Shown piece after piece: positions 33,261 through 35,983 of a stretch of 35,983 nt of DNA. Position 1 is the first letter of the stretch; each line of letters begins with the position of its first letter. The notes below the pieces were generated by a model. That model made no database searches, was not told where the DNA came from, and saw only the letters and a program-made list of their open reading frames with translations. The stretch is from an uncultured Lachnospiraceae bacterium. Lineage in GTDB: Bacteria; Bacillota; Clostridia; Lachnospirales; Lachnospiraceae. The stretch is taken from contig CAJUQY010000031.1 of the NCBI GenBank assembly GCA_910588815.1, positions 1-35,983 of the forward strand, given 5' to 3'. The position numbers and the translations under genes were made by a program.

Positions 33261-33398
33261 AAAAAGGCAGGTAACTCGAAGTTACCTGCCGGATGTGATT
33301 GAATGAAATAGGTGGGTGACAATCCACATCTCCTAACAATGGGCGACGGCCGCCTGTTCCGTCCTCAGATTTCATTCAATAGCATTCTATGTAGCCGT
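33261..33398 (-). ncRNA. Structured non-coding RNA, about 138 nt, unknown class
   Basis: Own promoter (33432-33405, minus strand) and own terminator: GGCAGGTAAC/GTTACCTGCC (33290-33266), loop of 5, then T5. Between them a 12-bp perfect stem (33380-33369 with 33309-33298) closes a three-way junction with two inner hairpins (GACGG/CCGTC and GTGG/CCAC) and unpaired GCCCATTGTT. No reading frame with a ribosome site is seen. It lies directly downstream of, and in the same orientation as, the PBECR3-like nuclease gene, so it may be functionally linked to it. Confidence 0.65.
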
Positions 33399-33404
33399 AA
33401 CTTT

Positions 33405-33432
33405 ATTATACATTATTTTGAATTTGTGTCAA
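33405..33432 (-). promoter_or_regulatory. Promoter of the structured RNA
   Basis: Read on the minus strand: TTGACA (33432-33427), 16 bases, TATAAT (33410-33405). The -35 lies inside the last codons of the nuclease gene, whose stop is 33413-33415. Confidence 0.82.
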
Positions 33433-33787
33433 GTTTTTTCAAAGTTCCCTTTTCGATGTAACGCTCCGCATTGTAGGTGCTTAGTATGTGCAGGGTTTTT
33501 GCATAGCATCGACCGCTGGAAGAGATTCTCACCGCCACTCGGACATATTCGTCGGCTATTTCGTAAAGCTTTACGAAAAGCATGGATGAATCTTTAGGGC
33601 TGAGGCCGACATAATCGGGAGAATTTATAATCAATCCGACATCGGGAAGATATTTTTCATATTCGTAAGGATGCCGGTTCCTGATGTGAGCAAGGTTCGT
33701 CTCACCAATGAAAACCGGCGTGCCCGGGGCCATATCAAGTTTCAAAGCCGTGATAACGGCCTCCGAAATAAATGCGATCGGTTTCAT
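33413..33787 (-). CDS. PBECR3-type phage nuclease-domain protein
   Basis: A 124-residue protein resembling the phage Barnase-EndoU-ColicinE5/D-RelE-like nuclease family 3. Seen motifs, in order: PVFIGETNLAHIRNRHP, YEKYLPDVGLIINSPDYVG, SPKDSSMLFVKLY, EYVRVAVRISSSGRCYAKT, and the end IEKGTLKKL. By family analogy the His in NLAHIRNRHP and the Arg/Ser/Lys of the C-terminal strands may be catalytic; RNA is the usual inferred target. AAAGGA lies upstream of ATG 33787. It follows the DUF4352/S24-like fragment by 16 bases. It may be a toxin, or a phage RNase with another job. Confidence 0.75.
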   Translation of the reverse strand: MKPIAFISEAVITALKLDMAPGTPVFIGETNLAHIRNRHPYEYEKYLPDVGLIINSPDYVGLSPKDSSMLFVKLYEIADEYVRVAVRISSSGRCYAKTLHILSTYNAERYIEKGTLKKLDTNSK

Positions 33788-33802
33788 ACGCCCATCCTTT
33801 GC

Positions 33803-34334
33803 TTAAAAATTCTCCTTGTCCATGATATCTTCCTCGACCTTCCCGATCACCTTCCCCAGGCAGATCACGTCGCTGTCGTCGAGGTGTTCACTGTCATTTT
33901 CCATTAACGCAGAAAGGCTTAAACTTGTAGAATAGCCATCCTGATACGCATCGAAAGATATCAGGGAGCTAATGGCAAGCTCTTTTTCACTATTGTTTAC
34001 GATTTCAAATTCTGCTAAAACGAATATATTTCCATCAGTCGGTTTATTATAATCACTCCCCTTTGATTCTGTAACACCTGTTAAGGTGACTTGAACATCA
34101 TTCAATTCGGCCGTCTCTCCGGGTTTGAAGGTCAGATCTCCTGCATCTTGCCCATCCGTCTGCGCAACGCTTGCGCCGGTGCTTTCCGGAGTCGGGGAAT
34201 CCTTACTGGAAGATTCTTTTTGTACGGTGTCTTCTGAAGAATTTACACGTTTTACAGAATTATCTTTACCGCCAAGTGCTGCACCTGCTATTCCAATCAC
34301 GATGACTCCAATGATAATCCACTTGATTTTTCCC
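33803..34334 (-). pseudogene. DUF4352 membrane protein fragment fused to a repressor-like tail
   Basis: On the minus strand a membrane segment (KIKWIIIGVIVIGIAGAA), a Ser/Thr/Glu linker and most of a DUF4352 domain (KPGETAELNDVQVTL, GNIFVLAEFEIVN) can be read. The usual DUF4352 end is missing. After about LSALMENDSEH the sequence turns into DSDVICLGKVIGKVEED, which looks like the last strand of S24/LexA-type phage repressors. Upstream of WDRGKIKW the frame is antisense to terminase, so the true start is gone. It reads as a deletion product joining two genes, cut at its 5' end too. Confidence 0.6.
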
Positions 34335-35535
34335 CTGTCCCAGAAATACATCGACTTTATCAACACCGTGGACGGCGTGGATGCGGACTTTCTGGAGGGC
34401 ACCACGGCCTCCGGCAAAACTACGGTGGGTACCGGGATCAAATTCATGCGGATGGTCAGCCGGAGCAGGAAGCGGTCCCACATCATCGCGGCCAAGACCA
34501 CCGGCATCGCCGAGAAGAACATCATCCAGCAGGACAACGGGATCCTGGATCTCCACAAAAACGCCAGGTATTATGGCAATGGAGACAAGGATAATAAGCT
34601 TCCCAACATCAAGTTCGAGGGCAAGGTCATCTATGTCCTAGGCTACGACAACAAGGACAAATGGGAGCTGGTCCTCGGTTCCCAGTTCGGCTGTGTGTTC
34701 ATTGACGAGATCAATACAGCCAACATTGATTTTGTCCGGGAGGTGTCCACTAGGAATGATTACCTGATGGCCACCATGAACCCGGATGATCCGGACCTTC
34801 CGGTCTACAAGGAATTTGTCAATCGGTCGAGGCCTTATAAAAAATACGCTGCAGATGTGCCCTCGGAGATCATCGCGGAGCTTACAGAGGGGCCAGTACC
34901 AAGATGGAGGTACTGGTTCTTCCGGTTTCAGGATAATCTTTCCCTGACCGAGGAAGATATCCAGAAAAAGATACGGTCCGCTCCTCCCGGTACGAAGCTG
35001 CACAAGAACAAGATCGAGGGACTCAGGGGCAAGGCCACCGGCCTGATCTTCCCCAACTTCAGCAGGAAAAGGCACGTGGTGACTGGTGCCTGGGTCAGAA
35101 AGCAGGTCACAATCGGCAGGCTTAAATTTAAAAAATTCACCGCAGGACTGGACACGTCCTACTCTTCCAAGTCCCCGGACACCATTCTGGAGCGGTGCCG
35201 GAAAGAATGGGGCTTTGCGAAGGACGTGTTCATCGACTGTGCGGACCAGGCGACGATCACGGAGCTTAGGAAGTACAAGCGCCTGCACGGGTGCCTGTAC
35301 AACTTTATCGACTCCTACAAAAAAGTGGAGATCCTGGACCGGATCAAGCTGATGCTCGGCTGGATCCAGCAGGACTGCTACCTGGTGGTGGACACCTGCA
35401 CGGAGCATCTGGCGGAGCTTGGGAAGTACAAAGGATAAGACGGAGGATGCCCACGATCATACGGTCAATGCCTCGCAGTATGGTTGGATCCCTTACAGGA
35501 ACCTGATCGGATTTGAAACGGAGGAAACGAAATGA
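34332..35535 (+). pseudogene. Phage terminase large subunit, 5'-truncated and frameshifted near the end
   Basis: DNA-packaging ATPase/nuclease fragment. It opens at about LSQKYIDFINTVDGV, with Walker A GTTASGKT, Walker B CVFIDEIN, the coupling motif MATMNPDD, and nuclease Asp in AGLDTSYSSKSPD. Just beyond GKYKG the frame stops (35436-35438), but the C-terminal end continues in another frame: DKTEDAHDHTVNASQYGWIP to ETEETK, stop 35533-35535. A 1-2 base indel near 35430 explains this. Its first few codons and start are replaced by the antisense of the DUF4352 fragment. Confidence 0.8.
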
Positions 35536-35594
35536 GGTGGCTGGATAAAATGAGCAACAACACCTCCGTTATCACTTTTTTTATAAATCTGTGA
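35532..35594 (+). pseudogene. First codons of the next phage gene (possible portal), cut short
   Basis: ATG overlaps the terminase stop as ATGA. The start MRWLDKMSNN is typical of genes following terminase (portal). After about 10 codons the frame turns into ordinary A/T-rich sequence and stops at 35592. This marks another deletion junction. Confidence 0.45.
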
Positions 35595-35724
35595 AGTGGA
35601 AGTGCCAAGTATTATGATACAACATCAGGTGTTGTTCCGAACGTTCGTAAATCCAGTTTATCAGAAAAAATGCAAATCCCGGATTGTTGCGAGAATTGTA
35701 TTTTTCCAAAGTCTATACTTTTGA

Positions 35725-35754
35725 AATTGCATTTCTGCAATTATCCTGTATAAT
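35725..35754 (+). promoter_or_regulatory. Promoter with an operator dyad before the XRE gene
   Basis: TTGCAT (35727-35732), 16 bases, TATAAT (35749-35754). The dyad AATTGCA/TGCAATT (35725-35731 and 35736-35742, 4-base centre) overlaps the -35, a usual place for autorepression. Confidence 0.65.
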
Positions 35755-35781
35755 GAAAACATACGGAGGAGGTGCGTATCT

Positions 35782-35983
35782 ATGGCTTTACCTGGAACAC
35801 CCGGACAGCGGATTTCAGATCTTTGTAACGGGCGGCATATCCCCCAAAAGGAACTGGCAAAGAAAATAGGAATTTCCCCCTCACAGTTGAGCCGGATCGT
35901 CAGCGGGGAAACAAAGACGGTCAGCAGCGATATTCTCATAGGCATTGCGAAAGAATTTAGAGTGTCAACGGATTATATTCTGG
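35782..35983 (+). CDS. XRE-family (Cro/CI-type) DNA-binding protein, 5' part
   Basis: The frame is open to the window end (67 codons). It starts MALPGTPGQRISDLC and contains a standard helix-turn-helix: QKELAKKIGISPSQLSRIVS, then SGETKTVSSDILIGIAKEF and STDYIL. GGAGGAGG is 8 bases upstream of ATG. It is close to the phage fragments and could be the phage immunity repressor or an accessory regulator. Its C-terminus is not seen, so length and any extra domain are unknown. Confidence 0.88.
   Translation, partial: MALPGTPGQRISDLCNGRHIPQKELAKKIGISPSQLSRIVSGETKTVSSDILIGIAKEFRVSTDYIL

Larger units (their letters stand above)
31640..35983. mobile_element. Decayed prophage remnant at tRNA-Leu
   Basis: Integrase next to a tRNA, a type I toxin-antitoxin, a phage-type nuclease, an XRE regulator and fragments of large terminase and perhaps portal lie together, with several fusions and breaks. 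Most phage structural and replication genes are absent. The left edge is placed just after the tRNA terminator. No right attachment repeat is visible before the window ends, so the element may continue. Confidence 0.8.

Noticed and set aside
32640..33420. CRISPR array in the repeat-rich phage block
   Set aside because: The repeats are inverse pairs of promoters and stems, not regularly spaced direct repeats, and no cas gene is present.
34125..34331. Long 5' extension of the terminase reading frame
   Set aside because: It is the antisense of the DUF4352 fragment, so it is frame accident and not part of the terminase.
35638..35647. CGAACGTTCG as a LexA (SOS) box
   Set aside because: Firmicute LexA sites need GAAC and GTTC separated by four bases; here they are adjacent.

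Overview
The window (about 36 kb, G+C moderately high in the genes) looks like a chromosome segment of a gut Firmicute, most likely a Lachnospiraceae member. This rests on protein resemblance: a CdaR-like regulator next to ftsEX, an hrcA-grpE-dnaK-dnaJ cluster with CIRCE, PyrK with class 1B PyrD, and strong AGGAGG ribosome sites. No 16S or marker search was possible. From 1 to 31.6 kb the content is ordinary core and transport genes, with local damage. From 31.6 kb to the end it is a decayed prophage inserted beside a tRNA-Leu.

Layout. 1-3543: the 3' end of hemL, a three-domain aminopeptidase P, and an ABC ATPase whose catalytic motifs are nearly all altered. 3734-9239: a CdaR/PucR-type regulator interrupted by one amber codon, then ftsE, ftsX, a coiled-coil M23 hydrolase (the expected FtsEX partner) and an S41 protease, ending at a strong terminator. 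9343-10239 (minus): an ECF-like sigma and anti-sigma pair, both with internal deletions. 10426-13566: lepA and hemW. 13567-14660: a 1.1 kb gene-poor stretch holding a 48-bp direct repeat and a 249-bp palindrome, then the hrcA promoter and CIRCE. 14666-19607: hrcA, grpE, dnaK, dnaJ. 19712-21260: a 43-aa membrane microprotein and an NhaC-type antiporter. 21313-25277: pyrC-pyrF-pyrK-pyrD, closely packed with two short overlaps. 25430-31348: a consensus promoter, a cobalamin riboswitch, two terminators, and a NikABCDE-type ABC importer. This arrangement suggests cobalt (or Co/Ni) uptake repressed by B12.

31473-35983: tRNA-Leu(CAA), then a tyrosine integrase pointing at it. Next comes a compact RNA-rich block: a two-hairpin sRNA, a 26-aa TxpA/BsrG-like hydrophobic toxin with a convergent 3'-overlapping antisense RNA (type I toxin-antitoxin), a separate roughly 138-nt structured RNA with its own promoter and terminator, and a PBECR3-like nuclease gene. 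Beyond this are fused fragments: a DUF4352 gene whose tail resembles an S24 repressor, a 5'-truncated and frameshifted large terminase, the first codons of what may be a portal gene, and an XRE regulator running off the end.

The most novel-looking material is the RNA/toxin block at 32.8-33.8 kb. The clearest sign of gene decay is repeated: an amber codon in the CdaR gene, an opal at codon 2 of the likely original integrase start, paired internal deletions in sigma and anti-sigma, and phage gene fusions. All functional statements are by recognition of motifs and family resemblance; no database search was run.
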